Positions 7,762-15,292 of a stretch of 64,000 nt of DNA are shown one piece after another. Every line of letters begins with the position of its first letter. Positions within the stretch are counted from its first letter, which is position 1. The notes below the pieces were generated by a model. That model did no database searches, had not been told where the DNA came from, and saw only the letters and a program-made list of their open reading frames with translations. Source of the DNA: Blautia sp900556555 (GTDB taxonomy: Bacteria; Bacillota; Clostridia; Lachnospirales; Lachnospiraceae); NCBI GenBank assembly GCA_964250615.1, contig CAXUGM010000007.1. One strand, 5' to 3'. Position numbers and translations under genes: made by a program.

Positions 7762-7835
7762 CGTGCGTTAGAGGATTCGAACCCCCGACCTTTTGGTCCG
7801 TAGCCAAACGCTCTATCCAGCTGAGCTAAACGCAC
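7762..7835 (-). tRNA. tRNA-Arg (anticodon ACG)
   Basis: A complete cloverleaf on the minus strand, 74 nt. The acceptor stem GTGCGTT/AACGCAC is perfect, the D arm contains AGCTCAGCTGGATAGAGC, the anticodon loop is CTACGGA (ACG) closed by TTTGG/CCAAA, and the T loop is TTCGAAT. CCA is not encoded. The flanks show no integrated element. Confidence 0.95.
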
Positions 7836-8003
7836 ATGTTATTTACTGTTGTGCCTCACAACGAAATTTATTATATGACATAAAAGAATAAATGTCAATA
7901 CTTTTTTTGAAAAAAATTTTGTCACATTTTTGTGTATTTTTTATGGAAGAATTTATCCATGCGTGATAAGATAGAAATAGAATAAAAATAAGGGAGGGAT
8001 GAT

Positions 8004-8699
8004 ATGTTTTGGGACAGAGCTGGGCTAAAAAATTATGCCAAAGGTGCTATGAAACAAAATTATGGAAATTGCGTGCTGGCAGCTTTTCTTATAAGCCTGA
8101 TCCTGGGTCTGGATGCTGCAATCGTCCGGCAGTTAGGTGAGTATGGGTTTGATTTGCCAGGCAGTGTCGAGGTGAGCGTCAGTGGGATTTCATTATTGCT
8201 TGCCATCTTTCTTGGAAATGTATTTCTTGTTGGAAGCTGCCGTTTCTTTGTGGAAAACAGAAATTACCAAGCACCGGTATCTAAGGTTTTGTTTGGATTC
8301 CAAAATGGAAACTATGGAAATGTAGTATGGATTATGTTTTTGAAGGATCTGAAGATTTCTCTGTGGACCTTGCTGCTGTTTGTACCCGGCATTATCAAAA
8401 GTTATGAGTACAGGATGATACCTTATATCCTGGCAGAGCAGCCGGATCTTCCTGCACAGGATGCCTTTGCCATATCCCGGGATATGATGATGGGACAAAA
8501 AATGGAAGCTTTTATTTTGGATGTCTCTTTCATAGGCTGGTGGATTGCATCTGCATTTACCTGTGGCCTTGCGGGGATTTTCTGGACCCTTCCTTATGTA
8601 CATGCGGCCAATGCAGAACTGTATGTGGTGCTTAGAGAGAACTGGGTACAGAGGCAGAACATGGGAAATCCATATGGAGGACAAGGGGAGACATTTTAG
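8004..8699 (+). CDS. DUF975 family membrane protein
   Basis: A 231-residue integral membrane protein with five or six hydrophobic segments. It starts with the family-typical pattern (WDRAGLKNYAKGAM, residues 3-16), a first membrane helix near 25-45, and the conserved LLLFVPGIIKSYEYRMIPYILAE stretch (read in two parts, about 125-148: LLFVPGIIKSYEYRM, IPYILAE). A cytoplasmic loop AFAISRDMMMGQKMEAF and a final Gly-rich hairpin follow. A good site (AAGGGAGGG) precedes ATG 8004. The function of DUF975 proteins is unknown. The DivIVA-domain gene begins 24 bases downstream, so they probably form an operon. Confidence 0.85.
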   Translation: MFWDRAGLKNYAKGAMKQNYGNCVLAAFLISLILGLDAAIVRQLGEYGFDLPGSVEVSVSGISLLLAIFLGNVFLVGSCRFFVENRNYQAPVSKVLFGFQNGNYGNVVWIMFLKDLKISLWTLLLFVPGIIKSYEYRMIPYILAEQPDLPAQDAFAISRDMMMGQKMEAFILDVSFIGWWIASAFTCGLAGIFWTLPYVHAANAELYVVLRENWVQRQNMGNPYGGQGETF

Positions 8700-8723
8700 T
8701 TTAATACAAAGGGGAGAATAAAC

Positions 8724-9341
8724 ATGGAGAATGAACTTACTTTCCGCACTGCTGTGGGCGGATACCGAAAAGACGAAGTTATGGAATATGTGGAAAACTT
8801 AAATGACGAGATGTTCCGCATGAAGAAAGAATATGAAGATGAACTGGTAAAGCTGAGATTAAAGGTTCAGGAATTAGAATCTCTTCTTCAGCAGGAAGAA
8901 ACGAATTCTTCTGCCCTTGCAGGGGAACAGCACGAGAAAATCAAGAATCTGGAAGAAGAGAACAGCAGCTTGAAAGATAATCTTGAAAAAACAGCCGGTG
9001 ATTTAGAGCAGATTAAGGTACAGTGTAAAGAGGCTGAAGCAGACAGAGACAGAGAAGCAGAAGAAAAACAGAATATTAAAGAAAAGCTGGCAAAAGAGAT
9101 TCTCCGTCTTAGGGCAGAGAATAAGGTGCTGCGTGAGAACTGGAAGGATGCAGAGAAACGTGCAGGATGTAAGGAAGATTATGAGGCAGTCCGGGAAGTG
9201 GTTTCTGAGGCACAGTTTAAAATCACAGAGTATGTGAATATCATTAATAAGACACAGGAAAGCCTGGGTGAGACATACCAGCAGATGAATGGAATTAAAA
9301 GAAAAATTGCTGAAGAAATCGAAAAAGCAACAAAGAAATAA
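8724..9341 (+). CDS. DivIVA-domain coiled-coil protein
   Basis: A 205-residue protein. The first 25 residues (LTFRTAVGGYRKDEVMEYV) match the N-terminal membrane-curvature-binding motif of DivIVA/GpsB-like proteins. Residues about 26-165 form a long charged coiled coil with heptad Leu and many Glu/Lys; the C-terminus is a shorter amphipathic helix. Shorter proteins of this kind act in cell-division-site or pole organisation. The second start-like context is AAAGGGGAG ahead of ATG 8724. It follows a DUF975 protein and precedes an AraC regulator by 9 bases; the pairing with DUF975 may mean a shared envelope task (inference). Confidence 0.8.
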   Translation: MENELTFRTAVGGYRKDEVMEYVENLNDEMFRMKKEYEDELVKLRLKVQELESLLQQEETNSSALAGEQHEKIKNLEEENSSLKDNLEKTAGDLEQIKVQCKEAEADRDREAEEKQNIKEKLAKEILRLRAENKVLRENWKDAEKRAGCKEDYEAVREVVSEAQFKITEYVNIINKTQESLGETYQQMNGIKRKIAEEIEKATKK

Positions 9342-9350
9342 GGGATTATT

Positions 9351-10250
9351 ATGATTGAAATTTTAGATGGAATTCATGAAACTATTAAATATGGAAATTC
9401 TATGGGGCTTCGTTTATATCATAATAGAGAATATGAGGATTATCCGGAACATTGGCATGCGGGAATAGAGATGATCATGCCTATTCAGGGAACCTATCAG
9501 GTTGTGTCAGAAGATGTCCGGTATGATTTAAAGGAAGGCGATATTATCATTATCAATACCAGTGTTATGCATTCTTTGGCAGCCCCACTTTCTGGAGAAA
9601 GGATTATTCTGCAATTTGATGTCTCGCTGCTCCATTCATTGAAAGAAATGGAGACATTGCTTAGTATGTTGCCGCCAATTACGTTCTTAAAGAAAGACGA
9701 TGAGAACCAAACGTTATATGTGTATGTAAAGGAAAAAATGGATGGTATTGTAAAAGAATATGGAGAAAAACAGCCATTTTGTGAAGCTGTAATATATGCA
9801 GAACTAATCAGTATATTTGCAGCTTTGGGGAGGAAAGCCGCAGAGGGGGTTTATAGCAAAAATACAGAAAGAGATAACAATGGGGCTTCGAAACAGAAAG
9901 AGTATATGGAGACTGTCTTAAATGCCTGTAGTTATATTAACCATCATTATCAGGAAAATATAACTTTGGAACAAGTAGCAGCAATCAGCGGTTTTTCTAA
10001 ATTTCATTTTACAAGAATTTTTAAGCAGTGTATGGATAAAACTTTTTATGAATATCTGAATGAACGGAGAATCACAAAAGCAGAAGAGCTATTGTATGCG
10101 ACAGTGCTCAGCATTACAGATATAGCAATGAATTCAGGATTCTCATCCATCAGTGCATTTAACCGTACATTTAAATCCATTAAAGGATGTTCACCAAGTG
10201 AATACAGAAGTAAGATTTATGTCTGTCCTAAAAACACATGGGAGGGGTAA
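9351..10250 (+). CDS. AraC family transcriptional regulator with cupin sensor
   Basis: A 299-residue regulator. The N-terminal cupin (about residues 15-100) has the sugar-pocket pattern with YPEHWHAGIEM and a KEGDIIIIN strand. Two HTH motifs lie in the last 100 residues: ITLEQVAAISGFSKFHFTRI and the second helix pair ending SISAFNRTFKSIKGCSPSEY. It begins 9 bases after the DivIVA gene but has its own terminator. The nearest likely targets are the xylan genes starting at 11333, although an IS remnant lies between; that link is inference. Confidence 0.88.
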   Translation: MIEILDGIHETIKYGNSMGLRLYHNREYEDYPEHWHAGIEMIMPIQGTYQVVSEDVRYDLKEGDIIIINTSVMHSLAAPLSGERIILQFDVSLLHSLKEMETLLSMLPPITFLKKDDENQTLYVYVKEKMDGIVKEYGEKQPFCEAVIYAELISIFAALGRKAAEGVYSKNTERDNNGASKQKEYMETVLNACSYINHHYQENITLEQVAAISGFSKFHFTRIFKQCMDKTFYEYLNERRITKAEELLYATVLSITDIAMNSGFSSISAFNRTFKSIKGCSPSEYRSKIYVCPKNTWEG

Positions 10251-10267
10251 AACACCTGGCAAAAATC

Positions 10268-10307
10268 AGAAACCAGTCTGGAAACAGAGAACCTGGTTTC
10301 TTTTTTT
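10268..10307 (+). terminator. Terminator after the AraC gene
   Basis: AGAAACCAG (10268-10276) pairs perfectly with CTGGTTTCT (10293-10301), followed by a seven-T run. Bases 10308-10435 downstream show no convincing gene; a 13-codon open frame at 10369 has a weak ribosome site only. Confidence 0.85.
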
Positions 10308-10435
10308 GATATATTTTAGATAACGCAACATTTGCATGGAACGGGGCAAGATTTAAGAGGTGAAAAGATGGAAAGTAGAGTAGAACCTGACTTTGGTATC
10401 AGAGATTAAAAAATAGTGCAAACTTTAAGGTTTGG

Positions 10436-10459
10436 AAGGACTGCCAGCGGCAGTCCTTC
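10436..10459. terminator. Strong hairpin at the edge of the transposase remnant
   Basis: AAGGACTGCC and GGCAGTCCTT form a 10-bp perfect stem with a 3-4 nt loop. It lies just beyond the stop codon of the minus-strand transposase fragment and could be its terminator or part of the old element end. No long T-run on either strand. Confidence 0.5.
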
Positions 10460-10470
10460 TGTGTTTGTTA

Positions 10471-11190
10471 TTATAGTTTATAATCAAAAATGGTGTTTAT
10501 ATATTTATGTTCGCCTTTTGTTACCCTGAAATCTTTAATGAACCTAAATATATCTGAAGTTGAATATTTTTCATCCAGTATCTTAAATTGAAAAATCCTC
10601 TCTAAGAGAACTGTTAAATAGCAGATCCAAAAGTGGTCTTTAATCGTATTTTCTTTTTGGAGAAATACCGGCCGTGCATCCAGGTCTGATTTCATAATCT
10701 TAAAGGATTCTTCAATCCTCCACAGATTATGGTAAGTACAGTAAATATCCTGATCTGTCATCTGGGTTTCGGATGTGACCAGAAGATTGTATCCGGCAAG
10801 TGCGAGGTCCTTATCGATGGCAGCCTGATTCATCCTTGTTTTTGCTTTATTTCCTGTTTTGTCTGTGAAATCCACATATTTTCCTGCTTCTCCAAAGTCA
10901 TTCCTTTTATCTTTGACATCTTTGTAATCCTGTTCTGATAATACCCAGGTTTTTTCTGTCGAAGGCAGGGTTTTTACAGATTTTGAAAACGCAATGTTTT
11001 GTGCACAATTAAGTCCTTTGCCTGCGACATGGATGGTTTTTCCCGTGATATTGTTCCTGTTTTTAAGTCCATCGATCACATCACGCAGAATGGGTTTTTC
11101 TGACACATTTCCCGGATACATCTTCATACCGACCGGAATCTGGTTCCGGTTCAGAAGGAGCCCAAGACCGATGATGGGTTCCTTTTTGAA
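10471..11190 (-). pseudogene. IS1634-like (IS4 superfamily) transposase, C-terminal remnant
   Basis: The frame reads without a stop from about 11190 to 10471, but has no start codon ahead of GLGLLLNRNQIPVGMKMYPG; the first ATG (11127) is inside the DDE core. What remains is the second Asp region through the third catalytic Glu in WRIEESFKIMKSDLDARP and the C-terminal LERIFQF segment. Full IS1634 transposases have over 500 residues, so at least half is missing. Neither terminal inverted repeat is recognisable. The break lies about 140 bases upstream of the GH67 gene, so the element probably took part in a rearrangement there. Confidence 0.85.
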
Positions 11191-11332
11191 TACACAAAGA
11201 AAACTATAGGTACAAAAACATTAAGCAATATTTGCATAATTCCCGGCAATAATAGACAGACACGTCAGAAAAAAAACACCTATAATAGATACTACAAAGA
11301 ACAAATATGCACAAGAAAAGAGGAAAGAACTT

Positions 11333-13315
11333 ATGGAATTTGAAAAAGCATGGCTGTCATACAGACGAAATCCACAACTGGCGATGCACTGGAGTACAAA
11401 TTCAGTTTACAGCAATTTCCAGGGAGCTATCGCAAGAAATGCAGTGCAGGAATTACAGGCGGCAGCACAGGAAATCTTGGGATATCCTATGACGGAAACT
11501 CATTGCCAGGAAGAAGCCGGAGTTTTACTGTTGCTGGATGAGAACCAGGAAGTGGGAAAAGAAGGTTATGAGATTTGTCAAAAAGGTGAACAGCTTCTCA
11601 TTACCTCAGCAGGTGAGGCCGGAATCTTGTATGGTGTATTTCATTTAGCCAGAGAATTCCAATGCGGCAGAACAATGAAGAACAGCTGCATAAGAAAAAC
11701 GCCGGATTCACCGCTTAGAATGCTGAATCATTGGGATAATATGGATGGTTCTATCGAAAGAGGATATTCGGGAGAATCCTTTTTCTTTGAAAACAATCAG
11801 GTTGTGGTAAATGACAGAACCAGGGCATATGCAAGACTGGCAGCTTCAGTTGGAATCAACGGAGTGGTTATCAACAATGTAAACGTAAAAGACCGGGCGA
11901 CATGGCTGATTGACGAGGTGTTTCAGAAAGAATTAAAAGAAATGAGTGATATATTTTCTTCCTACGGAATACGCCTGTTTCTGAGCCTGAATTTTGCAGC
12001 ACCTATGGAGCTTGGGGGATTGGACAGTGCAGACCCATGCAAGGAAGAAGTAAAAACCTGGTGGAAGGAAAAAATGAAAGAATTATATACCAGACTTCCA
12101 AATCTGGGAGGGTTTCTGGTAAAGGCGGATTCAGAAGGAAGACCAGGTCCTTTCACATATGGAAGAACCCATGCGGATGGAGCCAATATGCTGGCAGAGG
12201 CTGTAAAACCTTATGATGGGTTAATTATCTGGCGTTGTTTTGTATATAACTGCCAGCAGGACTGGAGAGACAGAAAGACAGACAGGGCAAGAGCCGGATA
12301 TGATAATTTCAAACCATTAGACGGACAGTTTTTGGATAACGTTATTTTGCAGGTCAAGAACGGGCCTATGGATTTCCAAGTAAGGGAGCCGGTTTCCCCT
12401 TTGTTTGGCGGGATGGAACATACCAATGAAATGCTGGAAGTTCAGATTGCACAAGAATATACAGGGCAGCAGAGACATGTGTGCTATCTGATTCCCATGT
12501 TCAAAGAAATTTTAGGTTTCCACACACATTGCAGTGAGAACCTGGATACAGTGGAAGACATTGTGACGGGAAGAACCATGAGAAATCATAACTGTGGTAT
12601 GGCAGCAGTGGCCAATACGGGAAATGATGAAAACTGGACAGGACATGATTTAGCAGCCGCCAACTTCTATGGATTTGGAAGACTGAGTTTTGATGCTTCT
12701 CTTAGTGCAGAAGAGATTGCACAGGAATGGATACGCTGCACTTTTGGACAGGATGAAGAGGTACTGGAAAAGATAGAGAAAATCCTCATGATGTCCTGGC
12801 CTGCATATGAGAAATATACTTCTCCATTAGGTATCGGCTGGATGGTAAACCCAAACTATCATTACGGACCAAATGTAGATGGCTATGAATATGACCGCTG
12901 GGGTACTTATCACAGGGCAGATCATCTGGGATTAGGCGTAGACAGAAGCCATAATGGAACAGGATATGCACAGCAATATCTGGAACCAAATACTTCTATG
13001 TATGATGCTATCGAAACATGCCCGGAAGAATTATTATTGTTTTTCCATTACATACCATACACCTATGAATTAAAATCTGGAAAGACGTTGATTCAGCATA
13101 TCTATGATACACATTTTGAAGGAGCGGAGGATGTGGAAGAGATGGCAGCCCTCTGGGATTCTTTGAAAGGTAAAGTTCCTGAAAAAGTATTCCTGAGAGT
13201 GCAGAAGCGTCTGGGGCATCAAAAGGACCATTCAAAGGAATGGAGAGACCAGATTAATTCCTATTTCTATAGAAAGAGTATGATTCCGGACAATAAAAAC
13301 CGTGCAATCTATTAA
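11333..13315 (+). CDS. aguA: GH67 alpha-glucuronidase
   Basis: A 660-residue GH67 enzyme that removes (4-O-methyl)glucuronic acid from the non-reducing end of aldouronic acids released from glucuronoxylan. There is no signal peptide, so it is cytoplasmic. Catalytic residues of the family are visible: the general acid Glu268 in KADSEGRPGP, Asp347 in NGPMDFQVREP and Glu375 in AQEYTGQ. N-terminal and C-terminal domains are both present and the length is normal (about 650-690). The site AAGAGGAAAG precedes ATG 11333. A TATAAT-like -10 lies near 11282 without a good -35, suggesting activator dependence. Remnants of a sugar ABC transporter follow. Confidence 0.93.
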   Translation: MEFEKAWLSYRRNPQLAMHWSTNSVYSNFQGAIARNAVQELQAAAQEILGYPMTETHCQEEAGVLLLLDENQEVGKEGYEICQKGEQLLITSAGEAGILYGVFHLAREFQCGRTMKNSCIRKTPDSPLRMLNHWDNMDGSIERGYSGESFFFENNQVVVNDRTRAYARLAASVGINGVVINNVNVKDRATWLIDEVFQKELKEMSDIFSSYGIRLFLSLNFAAPMELGGLDSADPCKEEVKTWWKEKMKELYTRLPNLGGFLVKADSEGRPGPFTYGRTHADGANMLAEAVKPYDGLIIWRCFVYNCQQDWRDRKTDRARAGYDNFKPLDGQFLDNVILQVKNGPMDFQVREPVSPLFGGMEHTNEMLEVQIAQEYTGQQRHVCYLIPMFKEILGFHTHCSENLDTVEDIVTGRTMRNHNCGMAAVANTGNDENWTGHDLAAANFYGFGRLSFDASLSAEEIAQEWIRCTFGQDEEVLEKIEKILMMSWPAYEKYTSPLGIGWMVNPNYHYGPNVDGYEYDRWGTYHRADHLGLGVDRSHNGTGYAQQYLEPNTSMYDAIETCPEELLLFFHYIPYTYELKSGKTLIQHIYDTHFEGAEDVEEMAALWDSLKGKVPEKVFLRVQKRLGHQKDHSKEWRDQINSYFYRKSMIPDNKNRAIY

Positions 13316-13355
13316 CTATGGAAAAGGAAAATATGAAAGAGAAAGTGGTGAAGAC

Positions 13356-13475
13356 ATGACAAAAACAAAAGAACCAAAACCAATGAAAGTCAGGAACAAA
13401 AAGGATTCTTTGTTAAATCATGTAAAAAAAGAATGGAATGAGAGAATCGATGTAAATAAAGAAAAAGCAACTTAA
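13356..13475 (+). pseudogene. Basic N-terminal fragment, probably of an ABC sugar permease (LplB type)
   Basis: A 39-codon frame after a GTGGTG-like site, ending TAATG so that its stop overlaps the next start. The peptide is very basic (MTKTKEPKPMKVRNKKDS, then LNHVKKEWNE) and resembles the cytoplasmic N-terminal tail of LplB-type permeases, which run directly into the first membrane helix; here the helix is missing. The identification rests on composition and on the solute-binding protein tail that follows, so it is tentative. Confidence 0.35.
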
Positions 13476-13744
13476 TGCCACCGGTACTGGCAGACGAAAT
13501 GGAAAAAGAGGAACTGAACCTGATTAAAGTATCTCTGATGGATTATGTAAATACTGCAGCTCTGGAATTTATTTCAGGCAAGAGAGATTTAGATGCAGAC
13601 TGGGATGCTTACGTGAAAGACTGTGAAGGCAAAGGAGTCAGGCGTATTGCTGCGAAGGTAGCAAAAGATGTAGAAAAGACGCTGGGGATGCATACTGCTT
13701 CTGGGGAGATGCCGGATATCCATCTTATGAAAAAAAGATTCTGA
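13475..13744 (+). pseudogene. C-terminal tail of an ABC sugar-binding lipoprotein
   Basis: The 89 codons match the end of family-1 (LipO-type) solute-binding proteins: an E-x-x-x-L helix (ADEMEKEELNLIKVSLMDYV), the ALEFISGKRDL segment, the Asp-Trp-Asp-x-Tyr-Val motif (DADWDAYVKDCEGKG), and the final helix. The signal peptide and the roughly 400 residues of sugar-binding domain are missing. Joined to the permease-like head at 13356, it looks like the scar of a deletion of about 2-3 kb that removed two permeases and most of the binding protein of a xylo-oligosaccharide transporter. Confidence 0.6.
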
Positions 13745-14036
13745 CCTCAGATAAAAAGAGCCTGGATAAAGAGGATATTTATATATATAGAAAATGGGAT
13801 TTCGAAAGAACCATCGGTTAAGTACCGGGGATTTTGTAAAAGGAGAAGAAAGTCCATATGGGGAAGAATGGAGTTATCTGACAAATAAGGATGGGCTTTT
13901 GAGATACTGGGAAGATGGGCTGAAACGCTGCTGCGGACATCAGGTTTTTCTGACTATTACAAAAACGTCTTATTTAGGTCCGGAAGCAGGAATACAAAAG
14001 AAAGCTGAAATTGTAGAGCACGTTACTAAAATTTGA
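13737..14036 (+). pseudogene. Decayed glycoside hydrolase fragment, probably GH115
   Basis: Two overlapping frames carry pieces that fit different parts of one protein. Frame 1 (about 13737-13822) reads LTSDKKSLDKEDIYIY then WDFERTIG, like the N-terminal domain start of GH115. Frame 2 (13794-14036) reads SPYGEEWSYLTNKDGLLRYW, EDGLKRC and later SYLGPEAGIQKKAEIVEHV, similar to the W-x-Y-x-x-NK-x-x-x-L-x-x-(F/Y)W-x-x-G motif and the following loop of GH115. Frameshift and internal deletions make it non-functional. GH115 acts on internal glucuronic acid side chains of xylan, which fits the location. Similarity is by eye only. Confidence 0.4.
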
Positions 14037-14049
14037 GAATAAGTTCTTA

Positions 14050-14078
14050 TTTACATACAGCGGGTTTTGTAATACAAT
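14050..14078 (+). promoter_or_regulatory. Sigma-A promoter of asnA
   Basis: -35 TTTACA (14050-14055), 17-bp spacer, -10 TACAAT (14073-14078); AAAGGAGAGG precedes the start codon. No T-box or other leader structure fits in the 46 bases that remain. Confidence 0.75.
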
Positions 14079-14124
14079 AGAAATCAGAATTTTAAGAATG
14101 TAAAGTTTTAAAGGAGAGGAACAT

Positions 14125-15132
14125 ATGGGAAGAGTAATAATACCGGAGCAGTATCATTCCTGTTTGAATCGTTACGAGACACAGGAAGCTATAGGAACCA
14201 TTAAACACCTTATGGAAAAGAAGCTTTGCATGGCTCTGAAATTAAAGAGAGTGACGGCACCCTTATTCGTAGATCCGTCTTCTGGTTTAAATGACGATTT
14301 GAACGGTGTGGAGCGGGCTGTTACTTTTGATATTCCGGATGCAGGTACCAACGGGCAGGTAGTGCATTCTCTGGCTAAGTGGAAGCGTATGGCCTTATAT
14401 AGGTATGATTTCTATGTGGGAAAAGGACTTTTGACAGATATGAATGCAATCCGCAGAGACGAAGAACTGGACAATCTTCATTCTGTGTATGTGGATCAAT
14501 GGGATTGGGAAAAGGTAATCACAAAAGAGGAGAGAAATTTGAAATATCTTCAGTCTGTTGTGAACCGTATTGTAGGTGCCATCTGCAATGCCTTGGATGA
14601 GTTGAAATACGAGTATGAGAGTCTGGATACAGAACTGTGCCGTGATGTTGCTTTCATCACATCCCAGGAGTTAGAGGATTTATATCCAGATAAAACTCCG
14701 AAGGAAAGAGAGAATCTTTATACCAGGGAGCATAAAACAGTATGTATCATGCAGATTGGAGATGTACTTGCATCAGGACAGAGGCATGATGGACGTGCTC
14801 CTGACTATGATGACTGGAAACTGAACTGCGATATTTTGTTCTGGCATGAACCGCTTCAATGTGCACTTGAGATTTCATCTATGGGAATTCGTGTGGATGA
14901 GAAATCTCTTGATGAACAGCTTACAAAAGCAGGATGCAATGATAGAAGAGAACTTCCTTTTCATAAGATGCTTTTGGAAGGAAAACTTCCTCTCACAATA
15001 GGCGGTGGTATCGGACAGTCAAGAACTTGTATGCTTCTGCTAGGGAAAGCCCACGTGGGAGAAGTGCAGGCATCTATCTGGGATGAAGAAACCTTGGAAG
15101 CCTGTCAGAAAGCAGGAATCGATATATTATAA
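14125..15132 (+). CDS. asnA: Aspartate--ammonia ligase (asparagine synthetase A)
   Basis: A 335-residue AsnA that makes asparagine from aspartate, ammonia and ATP in the cytosol. The class II aminoacyl-tRNA synthetase-like core is intact: VTAPLFVDPSSGLNDDLNG (about residues 42-60), the KWKRMALYRYDF motif, and the C-terminal motif 3 IGGGIGQSRTCMLLL. The length is normal (about 330). It has its own promoter and terminator and lies between xylan genes with no functional link, so it is an ordinary housekeeping gene in an accessory neighbourhood. Confidence 0.96.
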   Translation: MGRVIIPEQYHSCLNRYETQEAIGTIKHLMEKKLCMALKLKRVTAPLFVDPSSGLNDDLNGVERAVTFDIPDAGTNGQVVHSLAKWKRMALYRYDFYVGKGLLTDMNAIRRDEELDNLHSVYVDQWDWEKVITKEERNLKYLQSVVNRIVGAICNALDELKYEYESLDTELCRDVAFITSQELEDLYPDKTPKERENLYTREHKTVCIMQIGDVLASGQRHDGRAPDYDDWKLNCDILFWHEPLQCALEISSMGIRVDEKSLDEQLTKAGCNDRRELPFHKMLLEGKLPLTIGGGIGQSRTCMLLLGKAHVGEVQASIWDEETLEACQKAGIDIL

Positions 15133-15143
15133 TAAATGGGAAG

Positions 15144-15189
15144 GCTGTAGATTATGCGAATCATTTTTAGCATAGGCTACAGCTTTTTT
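15144..15189 (+). terminator. Terminator of asnA
   Basis: GCTGTAG (15144-15150) pairs with CTACAGC (15177-15183), with an inner ATGC/GCAT pairing, followed by six T residues. The interval 15190-15292 holds the leader of the GH3 gene without a clear consensus promoter. Confidence 0.85.
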
Positions 15190-15292
15190 GTTAAAAAAAG
15201 GCAAGAATTGTTGCTAATAGAGCAATTATTAGGCAGAATAATAAAGCGGATATGGTAAAATGTATATACAAACATTAATTTGGAGGGCTACA

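Noticed and set aside
7676..7807. N-terminal extension of the ABC-class ATPase
   Set aside because: It reads through the tRNA-Arg gene on the same strand and lacks homology; ATG 7675 has its own site.
7836..8003. Integration site or element next to tRNA-Arg
   Set aside because: No duplicated tRNA end, integrase or foreign genes on either side.
14037..14124. T-box or other amino-acid riboswitch ahead of asnA
   Set aside because: Only about 40 bases separate the promoter from the start; no structure fits.
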